From: Campylobacter suis
GTDB lineage: Bacteria > Campylobacterota > Campylobacteria > Campylobacterales > Campylobacteraceae
Assembly: GCF_905120475.1 (NCBI RefSeq)
Contig: NZ_CAJHOE010000008.1
Span: 1-37,019, forward strand
Length of the DNA: 37,019 nt
Direction: 5' to 3'
Under the pieces are notes generated by a model. The model was not told the origin of the DNA, ran no database searches, and saw nothing but the letters and a program-made list of their open reading frames with translations. Every line of letters starts with the position of its first letter. Positions within the stretch are counted from its first letter, which is position 1. A program made the position numbers and the translations under genes. Shown here piece by piece: positions 24,712-34,700 of this stretch.

Positions 24712-25134
24712 ATGAAAAGAGAAGATATAAATTTTATCTTGCAAATGGCAGATAAAGAAAAGTTAAAAAGTCTTTATAAAAAGATAAAAGATAAGGTTGG
24801 AGTTAAAATTCTAACCAAGCCAACAGCTCAAACTTTGCTTTTGCCAGTGCATGATCCGATAAATGGCGGCGAATTTTATGCTGGAGAGGTTTTAACAACA
24901 AGTGCTATTGTAAAGTGCGGTAGTGATAAGGGCTGGGCTATGGTGATGGATGATGAGAGTAAAATTTGCATTTATATAGCCGCGATTGATGCAGTTTTTG
25001 AAAGTAAAATGTTTGAAAAAGAGATACAAAATTTATGTGATCAAACACTTTTAAAACAGCAACACATACAAAATGAGATAAATCGTAAAGTAAATTCTAC
25101 AAATGTCAAATTTGATTTGATGGTGCAAAAATGA
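24712..25134 (+). CDS. phnG: C-P lyase core subunit PhnG
   Basis: The 140-residue protein matches PhnG in length and in its central block (PTAQTLLLPVHDPINGGEFYAGEVLTTSAIVKCG, with the VHDPI and FYAGEVL motifs). PhnG, H, I and J form the core C-P lyase complex; PhnGHI make 5-triphosphoribosyl-alpha-phosphonates from ATP and phosphonate. It overlaps phnH by four bases (ATGA). Confidence 0.88.
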   Translation: MKREDINFILQMADKEKLKSLYKKIKDKVGVKILTKPTAQTLLLPVHDPINGGEFYAGEVLTTSAIVKCGSDKGWAMVMDDESKICIYIAAIDAVFESKMFEKEIQNLCDQTLLKQQHIQNEINRKVNSTNVKFDLMVQK

Positions 25135-25656
25135 AAAATATTGACAAGATAAATAGAGAAAATTTTCGTGCGATACTTGATGCACTGAGCCGTCCTGGCG
25201 ATAAGACAAAGGTGAAAAAAATTTTTAACTCATATATGTGTGGTGTAGCTAGTGTGCTGCTTTTTTGTGAAGTAAGTTTTGCTAATCAAACGGATGAAAG
25301 TTTAGATGATATTAAAATCATAACAAATGCAAATAGTGCAAGCTTGCAAGAGTGTGATTATCTTTTTTGCAGTAGTCTAAATGATGTTTTGCAAAAGGTA
25401 AAAAAAAGGGAGTTTTTCTTCTCCTGATGATTCGTGTATGATAATTTATACTTGTGATTTTAAAGCAAGTCATGAATACACTCTAAGCGGACCAGGCATT
25501 GATGGCTTTAAAAAAGCAAGGCTTCCTATTGAACAAAATTTGATAAAACAAATAATGCAAAATAATGCCACATTTGCACTAGGCAATGAAATTTTATTTT
25601 TAGATACAACAAGTGGTGAAATGATGGCGCTTTCAAGAACAACAAAGGTTGAATAG
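25131..25656 (+). pseudogene. phnH: C-P lyase subunit PhnH, frameshifted at a poly-A run
   Basis: The first frame (MKNIDKINRENFRAILDALSRPG...) is the PhnH N-terminus and ends at a stop soon after KVKKRE. The second frame, which carries MIIYTCDFKASHEYTLSGPGIDGFKKARLP and ends SRTTKVE, is the PhnH C-terminus. Removing one A from the run of eight (25400-25407) joins them as KKGSFSSPDDSCMIIYTCDF. Total would be ~174 residues, slightly short of the usual ~190. The stop of the second frame is followed at once by the phnI ATG. Confidence 0.8.
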
Positions 25657-26688
25657 ATGGGATATGTTGCGATAAAAGGTGGCGAAAAGGCTATTTTAAA
25701 TTCAATAAATTTTTACAAAGATAGCCTAAAAGGCAGGATAAAAGAGAGCGAGATAGATAGCGGACTTAGTTTTGCTGTTGATAAAGTCATGGGTGAGGGC
25801 GCGCTTTATACTAAAAAACTTGCTGCTAAAGCTATAAAAATGAGCGGTGGAGATTTATTAAATGCTGCTTTTTTTGTTAGAGCACACAGAAGTGCTTGTT
25901 AGCGTATTGGGATTGCAAAAAAGATAAATACTGATGATATGAGACTTTTTCGCAGAATTTCTTCAGCCTTTAAGGATATTTCGGGAGGTCAAATTTTAGG
26001 ACCTTCAAATGATTATGAAGTAAAGCTTTTTATAAAAAAGAGTGAATGGGAAAAATTTAGCAAAAAAACAAATATCATAAAAAGCGCTCTTGAGCCTTTG
26101 CGAAAAGCTGATATGATAAAGATGCTTGCTAAAGATGATAAGACCTTTGATATTACAAGAGCGCACGCGCAAGAGCCATATAAAAGAAGTGCTGTGATGC
26201 AGACTATGGCACGAGGAGAGGGCGGTTCTATGCTTGCATTTGCTTATACTAGCATGAGAGGATACGGAGATACTCACCCAACGATAGGCGATCTTAGACT
26301 TGGGGTTTGTGATGTTGTTTTTACCCATCCGCTTACTAAAAATGATGTAAAGATAGGTGAGATAAATGCCACAGCTTGTGAAAGTGTTGGAAATTTTGAA
26401 AAACAAAGTGATGGCAGTATGAAGCTTGCTGTTGGGTATGGTTTTTGTTTTGGATTTAACGAAACAAAGTCTATTAGCATGTCTATACTTGATCTAACTC
26501 TTTATAATCAAAAATATTCAGCATCTACAAATAGCTTTGTAAATGATTTTGAGATGGTTTTGGCTCATATTGATGGTATTGATTCTATGGGCTTTACGAA
26601 TCACTTTAAGCTCCCACACTATGTAACTTTTCAGGCTGATTTACAAATTTTTGAGCGTGTAAGCGGTTTTATGAAAGGAAAAAAATGA
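25657..26688 (+). pseudogene. phnI: C-P lyase subunit PhnI with an in-frame TAG
   Basis: ATG 25657 opens the PhnI N-terminus (MGYVAIKGGEKAI...GDLLNAAFFVRAHRSAC). TAG follows at 25900-25902, and the same frame resumes RIGIAKKINTDDMRLFRRISSAFKDISGGQILGPSNDYEVKLF and continues to 26688. The frame is never lost, so this is one point mutation at codon 82 (CAG or AAG to TAG are the simplest). The C-terminal portion has GGSMLAFAYTSMRGYGD.THPTIGDLR and ISMSILDLTL, normal for the nucleosidase/PRPn-forming subunit. Full length would be ~343 residues. It overlaps phnJ by four bases. Confidence 0.85.
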
Positions 26689-27527
26689 ATTATGCTTTTT
26701 TAGACGAAGATGCCAAAAAAGAGATAAGAAGAGCGATACTAAAAGCTGTTGCCATACCTGGGTATTTAGTCAGCTTTGCATCACGAGAGATGCCTGTTGC
26801 AAAGGGTTGGGGGACTGGCGGTATGCAAGTTACACTTTGTGTGATAAAAGAAGATGATGTTTTAAAAGTCATAGATCAAGGCTGTGATGGTAGCGTAAAT
26901 GCTGTAAATTTAAGAAATTTTATCGCTTCAGTAACTAAAAATGAAACAACAATTGACACTAAAAAAGCAAGTATTATTCAAACTAGACATAGGATCCCGC
27001 AAGAAGAGCTAAAAGATGGGCAAATTTTGGTGTTTCAAGTACCGATGCCAGATGCACTTGAGATAGTTGAACCAAATATGGCAAAGGCAAAACAGATGCA
27101 CGCAAATGCCGATTATTCTAAAATTTGGGTGCTTTTATATGAGGATACTTCAATGTTTGGCGATAGTAGAATTTCAAGACGCTATCCAGTTTTTGTAAAT
27201 GATCGTTATATCATGGATCCAAGTCCTATACCAAAGTATGACCTTGAAAAGCTGAACAACTCAAAAGCACTTCAGATCTTTGGTGCGGGGCGCGAGAAGA
27301 AAATTTATGCTATCCCGCCATATACAAAAGTTTGTCCATTAAAATTTGATGATATGGAATTTAAAATAGAAAAATTTGAAAATAAAATTTGTGAGCGATG
27401 TGGTGCGAGTGGTTCATATATGGATTTGGTTTATGATGATATGCAAAATGCACATTATTACTGCAACGATACAGCTTTTTGTGATAAAAATTTAAAAAGA
27501 GGCCAAAATGGTTCTAAAAATAAATAA
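26685..27527 (+). CDS. phnJ: radical SAM C-P lyase PhnJ
   Basis: The 280-residue protein is the catalytic C-P bond-cleaving subunit. The glycyl-radical region AIPGYLVSFASREMPVAKGWGTGGMQV is present near residues 23-49. The atypical C-terminal iron-sulfur motif is intact: CERCGASG (CxxC), then C and C in HYYCNDTAFCDK, matching the four conserved cysteines of E. coli PhnJ. It converts 5-phosphoribosyl-1-phosphonate to the cyclic phosphate and alkane. The 3' end overlaps phnK by 20 bases. Confidence 0.93.
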   Translation: MNYAFLDEDAKKEIRRAILKAVAIPGYLVSFASREMPVAKGWGTGGMQVTLCVIKEDDVLKVIDQGCDGSVNAVNLRNFIASVTKNETTIDTKKASIIQTRHRIPQEELKDGQILVFQVPMPDALEIVEPNMAKAKQMHANADYSKIWVLLYEDTSMFGDSRISRRYPVFVNDRYIMDPSPIPKYDLEKLNNSKALQIFGAGREKKIYAIPPYTKVCPLKFDDMEFKIEKFENKICERCGASGSYMDLVYDDMQNAHYYCNDTAFCDKNLKRGQNGSKNK

Positions 27528-28344
27528 TCTATCAAAAATTTTTGGCTCAGGTTGTCCAAAATGTCTAAGCAAAACAGGCGCATCTAAAAACTCATCGATA
27601 TGCCCAGAGTGCGGAAGTGTAGTAGGGGTAAATAGTGTAAGCTTGCAGCTTAAAAAGGGCGAGGTTTTAGGGATAGTTGGCGAGAGTGGAAGCGGCAAAT
27701 CAACCTTGTTGCAACTTATATACCAAGACCTAAAAACAACTTTTGGAGAAATTTTTGTAGAAAATTTTAGCGATAAAAATGGTAGGTTGAAAAATATATT
27801 TGAAGCAAATTTAAATGAGCTAAATTTACTAAAAAACAAAACTATGTCAATGATATATCAAAACCCACGCTTGGGTCTAAATTATAACTTTAGTGCTGGC
27901 GGAAATATCGCGGAAAAAATCATCGCAAGTGGAGAAAAAAGATACCACAGTATAAGACAGGGCGCGCTTATGTTTTTAGAAAAAACTGAAATTCCAACAC
28001 AACGCATTGATGATTATCCAGATGCTTTTAGTGGCGGGCAGCAGCAACGCATACAGATATCAAAAGCGCTTTCTGCAAACCCTAAAATTTTGCTTCTTGA
28101 TGAGCCTACTACTGGGCTTGATCTATCTGTGCAGGCAAAAATTTTAGATCTTATAAAAGCACTTCAAAAACAAATAGGCTTTGCGATGATTATCGTTTCG
28201 CATGATCTTGGAGTGATAAAGCATTTAACGGATTTAACGGTTGTGATGAAAAATGGAGAGGTGGTTGAGATGGGATTAACCGATCAAATTTTACAAGATC
28301 CGCAACACCCATATACCCAACTTCTTGTTTCAAGCGTTTTGTAG
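27508..28344 (+). CDS. phnK: C-P lyase ABC protein PhnK with an N-terminal zinc-ribbon-like insert
   Basis: The 278-residue ABC ATPase has Walker A GESGSGKST, signature FSGGQQQR, Walker B ILLLDEPTTGLD and switch His in VSHDLG. Before Walker A, residues ~12-40 hold two CxxC pairs (GCPKCLSKTGASKNSSICPECG), absent from the E. coli protein but known in PhnK of some other bacteria as far as I recall; they probably bind zinc. PhnK docks on PhnJ in the core complex and is needed for catalysis rather than transport. Confidence 0.88.
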   Translation: MVLKINNLSKIFGSGCPKCLSKTGASKNSSICPECGSVVGVNSVSLQLKKGEVLGIVGESGSGKSTLLQLIYQDLKTTFGEIFVENFSDKNGRLKNIFEANLNELNLLKNKTMSMIYQNPRLGLNYNFSAGGNIAEKIIASGEKRYHSIRQGALMFLEKTEIPTQRIDDYPDAFSGGQQQRIQISKALSANPKILLLDEPTTGLDLSVQAKILDLIKALQKQIGFAMIIVSHDLGVIKHLTDLTVVMKNGEVVEMGLTDQILQDPQHPYTQLLVSSVL

Positions 28345-28352
28345 GAGATAAA

Positions 28353-29042
28353 ATGGCTTTTTTAGAGGTTAAAAATTTATACAAAAAATTTAAAATCCAC
28401 ACCCAAGGCGGTGTTGAGATAGATGGCTTTAAGGATATAAACTTTAGTCTTAAAAAGGGCGAGTTTTTATCACTTTTAGGACCTAGTGGTGCTGGTAAAT
28501 CATCTGTTTTAAAGGCGTTAAATAGAACTTATCTTAGCAGTGGTGGAGAAATTTTACTTCAGATAAAAGATGATAAGCAGATCGATTTAGCAAAGCTAAG
28601 CGATAGCGAAATTTTAGAAGTCAGAAAAAAATATATCGGCTATGTTTCACAGTTTTTGCAGGTTTTGCCAAGAATAGGTGCTGTTGATATAGTTTCTGCT
28701 CCGCTTATACAGCAAGGAGAGAGCCAAAAAGCCGCAAAACAAAAGGCAAAAGAGCTGCTTAGTTACCTTTCTATAAAAGAGGAGCTTTTTGAACTTTCGC
28801 CACTTACTTTTAGCGGTGGAGAGCAGCAGCGTGTAAATATCGCACGCGGCATTATAGCTCCAAAGCCACTTATCTTGCTTGATGAACCGACAGCTTCACT
28901 TGATAAGACAAATCGATTAAAAGTGGTAGAAAAACTAAAAGAGCTTAAAAAAAATGGCATAAGTATGGTAGGTATTTTTCACGATAAGGATACCATGGAG
29001 TTAATTGCTGATAAAACTTATGAAATAGGAGCAAGTAAATGA
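28353..29042 (+). CDS. phnL: C-P lyase ABC protein PhnL
   Basis: The 229-residue ABC ATPase has Walker A GPSGAGKSS, Q loop YVSQFLQVLPR, signature FSGGEQQR and Walker B LILLDEPTASLD. PhnL is the second ABC subunit associated with the C-P lyase complex. It follows phnK by eight bases and overlaps phnM by four (ATGA). Confidence 0.88.
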   Translation: MAFLEVKNLYKKFKIHTQGGVEIDGFKDINFSLKKGEFLSLLGPSGAGKSSVLKALNRTYLSSGGEILLQIKDDKQIDLAKLSDSEILEVRKKYIGYVSQFLQVLPRIGAVDIVSAPLIQQGESQKAAKQKAKELLSYLSIKEELFELSPLTFSGGEQQRVNIARGIIAPKPLILLDEPTASLDKTNRLKVVEKLKELKKNGISMVGIFHDKDTMELIADKTYEIGASK

Positions 29043-30169
29043 TAATATGCAGCAAAAATGTGCTGATTGATAAAGAGTTTAGACCAGCATCTATTGAGAT
29101 AAAAGATGGCAAAATAAGCCAGATAAAAGAGTATGGTTTGGGTTATGACTTTGGTGAGTTTAAGATAACGCCTGGTATCGTTGATCTTCACTCTGATGCT
29201 TTAGAAAAAGAGATAGAACCAAGGCCAGGAGCAAGTTTTAATCCAAAATTTGCCATCATAAACTTAGATAAAAAGATCATTATGTCTGGTATAACAACAA
29301 TATATCATGCTATAAGCTTTGAAGAAAACAGTCAAAAAAGTAGAAACATAAAAAATGCGATCGAACAAGTAAATATACTTCATGATATAAACAAAAAACA
29401 ACTTTTATCTGATAATCTCATACACATACGCTTTGAAATTTGCCATACTGATGCGATAGAACCGATAAAAAAGATAATAGATGACAAAAAAGCATCAATG
29501 CTTTCTATAATGGATCATACCCCAGGACAAGGGCAGTTTAAGACGCTTGAGTCGTTTATGAGCTACTATCGCAAGCACCATGGTATGAGCGATGAGGATA
29601 TAAATTTTATTGTTGAAAAAAAGCAAAATAGAGATCTTGGTAAAATTTATGAGCTTATAAAATATGCTACAAAAAATGGAATCGCAACGCTTAGCCATGA
29701 TGATGATGGGATAGAAAAGCTTGCGGTTTTAAATGCTCTTGGGATAGAAATTTCTGAGTTTCCACTAAGTTTAGAAGTGGCAAGGTATTGCATAAAATCA
29801 GGACTTAAAACTGGCATGGGTGCACCAAATATCGTTCGTGGAGGTAGTCAAAGCGGAAATGTTAGTGCCATGCTTCTTGTTGAAAATGAAGTTTGCAGCT
29901 ATCTTTGTTCTGACTATCATCCAAGCTCAATGCTTCAATCAGTCTATATTATAGCAAAACATACAAAAAGACCCCTTGCTCAGTGCTTTGAGCTTATAAC
30001 AAAAACACCTGCAATGTGTGCCGGACTAAATGATAGAGGCGAGATAAAAGAGGGTTTAAGGGCTGATTTATTAGTCATTGACGATAAAGAAATTCCAAAT
30101 GTGTTAATGAGTATCAAAGATGGCAAAATGGTCTTTTCAACACTAAATTTACTAGGCAAAACAGCGTGA
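29039..30169 (+). CDS. phnM: PhnM, alpha-D-ribose 1-methylphosphonate 5-triphosphate diphosphatase
   Basis: The 376-residue amidohydrolase has the metal-site motif PGIVDLHSDALEKEIEPRPGA near residue 44, then IRFEICH, SIMDHTPGQGQF, ATLSHDDD, GAPNIVRGGSQSGN and SDYHPSSML. Length matches E. coli PhnM (378). It removes pyrophosphate from the triphosphate intermediate before PhnJ acts. Confidence 0.92.
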   Translation: MIICSKNVLIDKEFRPASIEIKDGKISQIKEYGLGYDFGEFKITPGIVDLHSDALEKEIEPRPGASFNPKFAIINLDKKIIMSGITTIYHAISFEENSQKSRNIKNAIEQVNILHDINKKQLLSDNLIHIRFEICHTDAIEPIKKIIDDKKASMLSIMDHTPGQGQFKTLESFMSYYRKHHGMSDEDINFIVEKKQNRDLGKIYELIKYATKNGIATLSHDDDGIEKLAVLNALGIEISEFPLSLEVARYCIKSGLKTGMGAPNIVRGGSQSGNVSAMLLVENEVCSYLCSDYHPSSMLQSVYIIAKHTKRPLAQCFELITKTPAMCAGLNDRGEIKEGLRADLLVIDDKEIPNVLMSIKDGKMVFSTLNLLGKTA

Positions 30170-30696
30170 AAATCATCTTAATAGTTGGCGCAAGTGGTGT
30201 TGGCAAAGATAGCTTGATAAAGGGCGCAAAAGTGCTTCTTTCTGGTTATGATGATATAAGCTTTACAAGGCGTTATATAACAAGAAAACCAGATAAAAAT
30301 GAAGATAATATATTTGCAACGCATGAAGAGATGAAAGAGCTCATAAGGGCAAATTTTTTTATCAGCCATTGGAGCGCTCATGAAAATATTTATGCTATCG
30401 CGCAAAGTTTTCTTGTTCAAAATACAAATATTATCTCAGTTTCAAGAGGTGCGATAAAGGACTTTGAAGATAGGTTTGAAAATGTTTTTACTATCCATAT
30501 AAAAGCAAGCGATGAGGTTTTGCTAGAGCGACTTTTAGGGCGCGGCAGAGAGAGCAAAGAGCAGATAATAAGCCGTATAAAACGCTCTAAAAAAGAGGTT
30601 GTGGCAAAGCGAATTATCGAGTTTGAAAATGTAGGAAATTTAAACGAAAATATCATAAAATTTACAGAAATTTTAAAGGCGATACATGCAGCTTAG
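30166..30696 (+). CDS. phnN: PhnN, ribose 1,5-bisphosphate phosphokinase
   Basis: The 176-residue guanylate-kinase-like protein has a P-loop GASGVGKDSL at residues 8-17 and FTRRYITRKPD near 36. Start is GTG at 30166, overlapping the phnM stop. It makes PRPP from ribose 1,5-bisphosphate, the last step that recycles the ribose. It overlaps phnP by 11 bases. Confidence 0.88.
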   Translation: MKIILIVGASGVGKDSLIKGAKVLLSGYDDISFTRRYITRKPDKNEDNIFATHEEMKELIRANFFISHWSAHENIYAIAQSFLVQNTNIISVSRGAIKDFEDRFENVFTIHIKASDEVLLERLLGRGRESKEQIISRIKRSKKEVVAKRIIEFENVGNLNENIIKFTEILKAIHAA

Positions 30697-31408
30697 CTTC
30701 TTAGGAAGTGCCGATAGCGGCGGTATACCAGTGCATAATTGTGAGTGTGAAATTTGCACCGAGCACCGCGTGAGCGGAAAGCAAAATTTATCAACTTGTG
30801 CCTATATAAGGTGTAAAAATGGACAGATAATCTTGCTTGATGCCGGAGTGGAGGCTATATCAAGTATATTTAACACTGAAAAAATAAAGGCTGTTTTTCT
30901 TACGCATTTTCATCCAGACCATGTTTTGGGTTTGCTTAGACTCAGATATAGTGCGAGTGAAATTTTATGCTTTCATCCAAAAGATGAGGTTGGTTTTTCG
31001 GATCTTTTTAAATATCCAAAATCCATAAAATATATCCAAAATGAGCCCTTTAAAAGCGTTACAATAAACGATATAAAATTTACACCCATCATGCTTAAAC
31101 ACTCAAGAAATACAAATGGCTATGTGATACAAGGCGATGAAGTGGTGGCATATTTGACTGACTGTGCTGGCATAGATGAAGATAGTATGAGTTTTTTAAA
31201 GCAGTTTAAATTTGATCGTTGCTATATCGATGCTTGCTCAAACCCAGCCTATCACAGCAAAAATCATATAAACTATGAACAAGCAACGGAAATTTTAGAC
31301 ACATTAGCCCCAAAAGAGGGCTTTTTTATGCATGCTTGCCATGAAACACTTTTATATATCAAACAAAACAATATCAAGCTAAAATACAAGTATGTTGAGC
31401 CTGGGTAA
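30686..31408 (+). CDS. phnP: PhnP, phosphoribosyl cyclic phosphate phosphodiesterase
   Basis: The 240-residue metallo-beta-lactamase-fold protein has the manganese/zinc site THFHPDHVLGL near residue 75, later metal ligands (MLKHSRNTNGY, LTDCAGID) and the N-terminal structural zinc cysteines CECEICTEH typical of PhnP. It opens the 1,2-cyclic phosphate made by PhnJ, so the pathway M-J-P-N is complete. It is the last gene of the operon. Confidence 0.9.
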   Translation: MQLSFLGSADSGGIPVHNCECEICTEHRVSGKQNLSTCAYIRCKNGQIILLDAGVEAISSIFNTEKIKAVFLTHFHPDHVLGLLRLRYSASEILCFHPKDEVGFSDLFKYPKSIKYIQNEPFKSVTINDIKFTPIMLKHSRNTNGYVIQGDEVVAYLTDCAGIDEDSMSFLKQFKFDRCYIDACSNPAYHSKNHINYEQATEILDTLAPKEGFFMHACHETLLYIKQNNIKLKYKYVEPG

Positions 31409-31498
31409 AACTACTTTTTAACTCAAAATTTTAATAAAACCCAGCTTGTAAAACAAATTAATGTGGTATAAAATAAGATTTTTATCTCTAAAATTTTG

Positions 31499-31559
31499 AA
31501 ATAGACATATCCAGAATTGAAACATTATTTTCTAGGTTTAAAATAAGATATGTCTATTT
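31499..31559. repeat. 13-bp inverted repeat in the phnP-autotransporter gap
   Basis: AAATAGACATATC (31499-31511) and GATATGTCTATTT (31547-31559) are perfect inverted copies around a 35-base spacer, followed by TTTGG. The gap 31409-31731 (323 bases between convergent genes) otherwise holds only a 14-base perfect palindrome ATTTGCTAGCAAAT (31697-31710) just beyond the autotransporter stop and a weak CTGGGT/ACCCAG pair at 31401-31444. The structures may serve as terminators for the converging genes. Confidence 0.55.
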
Positions 31560-31731
31560 TTGGCTCTTTGCGCATTATCTATATAATTTATAGCACTATG
31601 TTTTGACACTAAACTTGACTACCCAATCTATTAAAGCATAAATTCCTAGTATTAAGCATTACTTAAAGTTCAGCTTTATGCCTTTATTTATAATAAATTT
31701 GCTAGCAAATATCAAAACATTTTAGTATATT

Positions 31732-34700
31732 TTAAAATTTATATTCAAGCTTTAAGCTGCCGCTTACGCCGTGATCGCCGTCTTTATCGACCGTGCCACC
31801 CACTTCATACTGAAGGGCAAAATTTTCATCAAGCTTTGTTTGACCAAGCAAATTTAGCCTAAAGCTAAGATCGTCATTATCCACATCATAGCCGATGTAT
31901 TCGTTTGAGTTATTTAGCGTTACAAAGGCTTGTTTTTTGAGTGATAGATATTTTGCTTAGCAAGTAATTGAGCCGAATACGCCGATGTTTTTGAAGCGAT
32001 CGCATACTCAACGCCAACGCCAACCGCCGCGTTAAAGTTGTTAAAATCTTTTTGTTTATACTCGCCGTTATTAAAGCCGCTTATGCCGTTTGCGCCAAGC
32101 TCAAGTGCAAAAACCGGCTTGATAGTGTGGCTAAAATCGCCGTCATTTTTAAGCTCGATTTTGTATTTTAAGTAGTTACTTGAAAGAATGCCGGTTGATT
32201 TTACCTTTGCTTTTTGGGCGCTTGCGATGTAGCGATCGCCTCTGATGAAAGCGAAATTTAGGTTATTTTGCACTTCAAAACTCTCGCCGTTGTAAAATGA
32301 GTAAGCACCGAAGTTATAAATTTTAGAGTCATCTTTGAAATTTTTAGCTTCGTATTTTGACTTGCCAAAGCCCATCATCGCACCAAGCGTTAGCTCTGTG
32401 CCTTCTATGGCTTGATCGTAGCCAAAGTTTGCACCGTAAAATTTCAAGTCGCCATTTGTACTTTTTTCGTTAAAGTATCCGCCGTTGATGTTTGCCCAGA
32501 AGTTGTTTTTATGTCTTTGTGCTTCCATCGCATCAAGCACGAGTTTTAGGCTAGGCGTGGCGTCTGACTCAAGTCCGGCTAGTTTTATACCGCTCATATC
32601 AGCACTCGCTCTTAGATAGGTAAGTTGCGATAGCCTTGTGTTTATCATATTGTTGTTTGCAAAAAGTGCGGTGGTGTTTATGATAAGGGCGTTGTCAGCG
32701 ATAGTTTTAAAGTCGCTATCGATTTTTGCAACACGCTCTTTTATCTCTGTAAAATCGCCCGTTCTAGCGGCATTTTCGATGATACTTTGATCATTTGTAG
32801 ATGAGTTTGAAAGTATACTTAGTATCTTTTTATTTTTATAGCCTACTAAGCCACTTGCCTTACTAAGCTCACCTATATCTTTTAAGTTTTTCTCACTAAA
32901 TTTAGCATAAAGTTTGTTATCTTTAATCTCAAATTTAGCAAATAGTCCTTCAGGATCTATCGCACTAAATTTTACATTATTATTTCTTAACGTATTGGCT
33001 GATAGGATTTCATACTCTTTTTCTTGTTCAATTTCATCTTTTTTTAGTATCGATGAAAAATCAACTTTAATAACCATATCGTTTGATAGTTCTAAAATTT
33101 GCTTAAAATCCATCTCTTTTTTGCCATCTTTTATCATTGTGCCAACATTTTGGATATGAAGCATGTTTGAGATTTTGACATTTGCATTTATCTCTTTTGT
33201 GTCTGCTTGATTGTTTGCATCGTAGCTTAGGGTGTTAAAGTTTAGATAAGAGCTATTATCTGTGCTAAGGCTATGTGAGTTTGTCATTTTAAAACTATCG
33301 ATGTTGATTTTTGAGTTATTTTTTGCATCTATATTTTTTACATCAAGCCCTGATAAAGAATTTTTTATATCTATGGTGGAGTTTATTGCTTTAAACGTTT
33401 CGCCTTTTAGTGTGCCATTTGATATGTTTATAGTCGTTGTTTTATTTTCTGCGTTTATTTCATTTGTATTTATTGTAGAGTTTATAATGTCAAGCTTGTC
33501 TTTTAATGTAAATTTATCACTTAGTGTAAGTGTTGATTTTTTAAGCGTTAGATTTGTATTAAGATCTGAGCCGTTTGCTGTTGCATTTTTTAAGATAGTG
33601 TTTGTGATCTCAGAGTTTTTGGTAATTTTATCGATGTTAAAATCTTTCACATTTGAAAGGGTGAAATTTTCAGCCTTTATTCTTGAAGTATCATCTTTTT
33701 CAATGTTTGTTGGATCTTTATCGATGTTTAAATTTGTAACATTAAGCGTTGAGTTATTTTTTAAATCAATTGAGCTAGGGTTAAAATTTACTATATTTGA
33801 TGTGATGGTTGAGCTATCAGCTGTGATGGCGCCATTAAATTTGATAGTATCATCGCCCCTATTTTTTTCACTTAATACTTCAGATGTGATCTCTTGATGA
33901 TGAGTAAAGCCATCACCAGTTGTATTATCCGCATCAAATTTATCAATATAGTGCTTGATCTTATCTCCGCCAAAGATCACTTCGGAGTTATTGTTGGCTG
34001 TTATATTTGCACTAACTTCGGCGTGTTTGCCAATGTGTAGTTTTGTATTTGTTAGCTCTATGCCCTCAGTTGCTTTATACTCTCTAGTGTCCCAATCAGG
34101 TTGAGATAGAGTAGATGGACGAGTAAGATCCATATAATCAGGCAAATTTTCGTTCATTTTTACGATTTCGGTTGTTGTTTTGCCTTTATAGTTGGCATTT
34201 TCCGCATTATTATTTACTGCAGTGTCGCCTAAGGCGTGAGTAACTGGATGTCCTTGAAGCACTACAGTGCCACCGTTTGCACTAAATTTACCACTTATAT
34301 CAAATCCGCCGTCAAAAACTAAAGTATTTGTGCCGTCTGTTTTTATATCGATACTATTTTTACCATTTTCGCCGATACTTGCGTGAAAAATTTTCTCTTT
34401 ATTATTATTTATGGTTAGGGTTGATTTTTGAGAGCTTGAGTTTATTACTACGGCGTTATTTGCATTAGCTGAAATGTTATCAAAAGTCTGATTTTTACTA
34501 TTTAGATCAAGCTTTCCACCGCCATTTCCAAAGAAAATTTTATTGTTTAAGTCTATGCTATCATTGTCAAGCTTTAAAGTCCCGCGACCACTTGTGATGT
34601 AAATTTTATCAAATGAACGACCATTTTTTAAGATAACTTCCCCGTTACCAAGGCGTAAATTTTTATTTACACTATTTACAACAAGCTCTCCACTACCTAT

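Noticed and set aside
26005-26406. 133-codon minus-strand frame opposite phnI
   Set aside because: Antisense to conserved PhnI sequence, low-complexity and without family features.
2634-26688. Stop-codon recoding as an explanation for in-frame TAA, TGA and TAG
   Set aside because: All three stops are used normally to end intact neighbours, and the interrupted genes involve different codons, so isolated mutations are simpler than an altered code.
33262-33897. 211-codon plus-strand open frame opposite the autotransporter
   Set aside because: Its phenylalanine/valine/serine-rich product is the mirror of the asparagine- and lysine-rich passenger repeats; no domain or ribosome binding site supports it.
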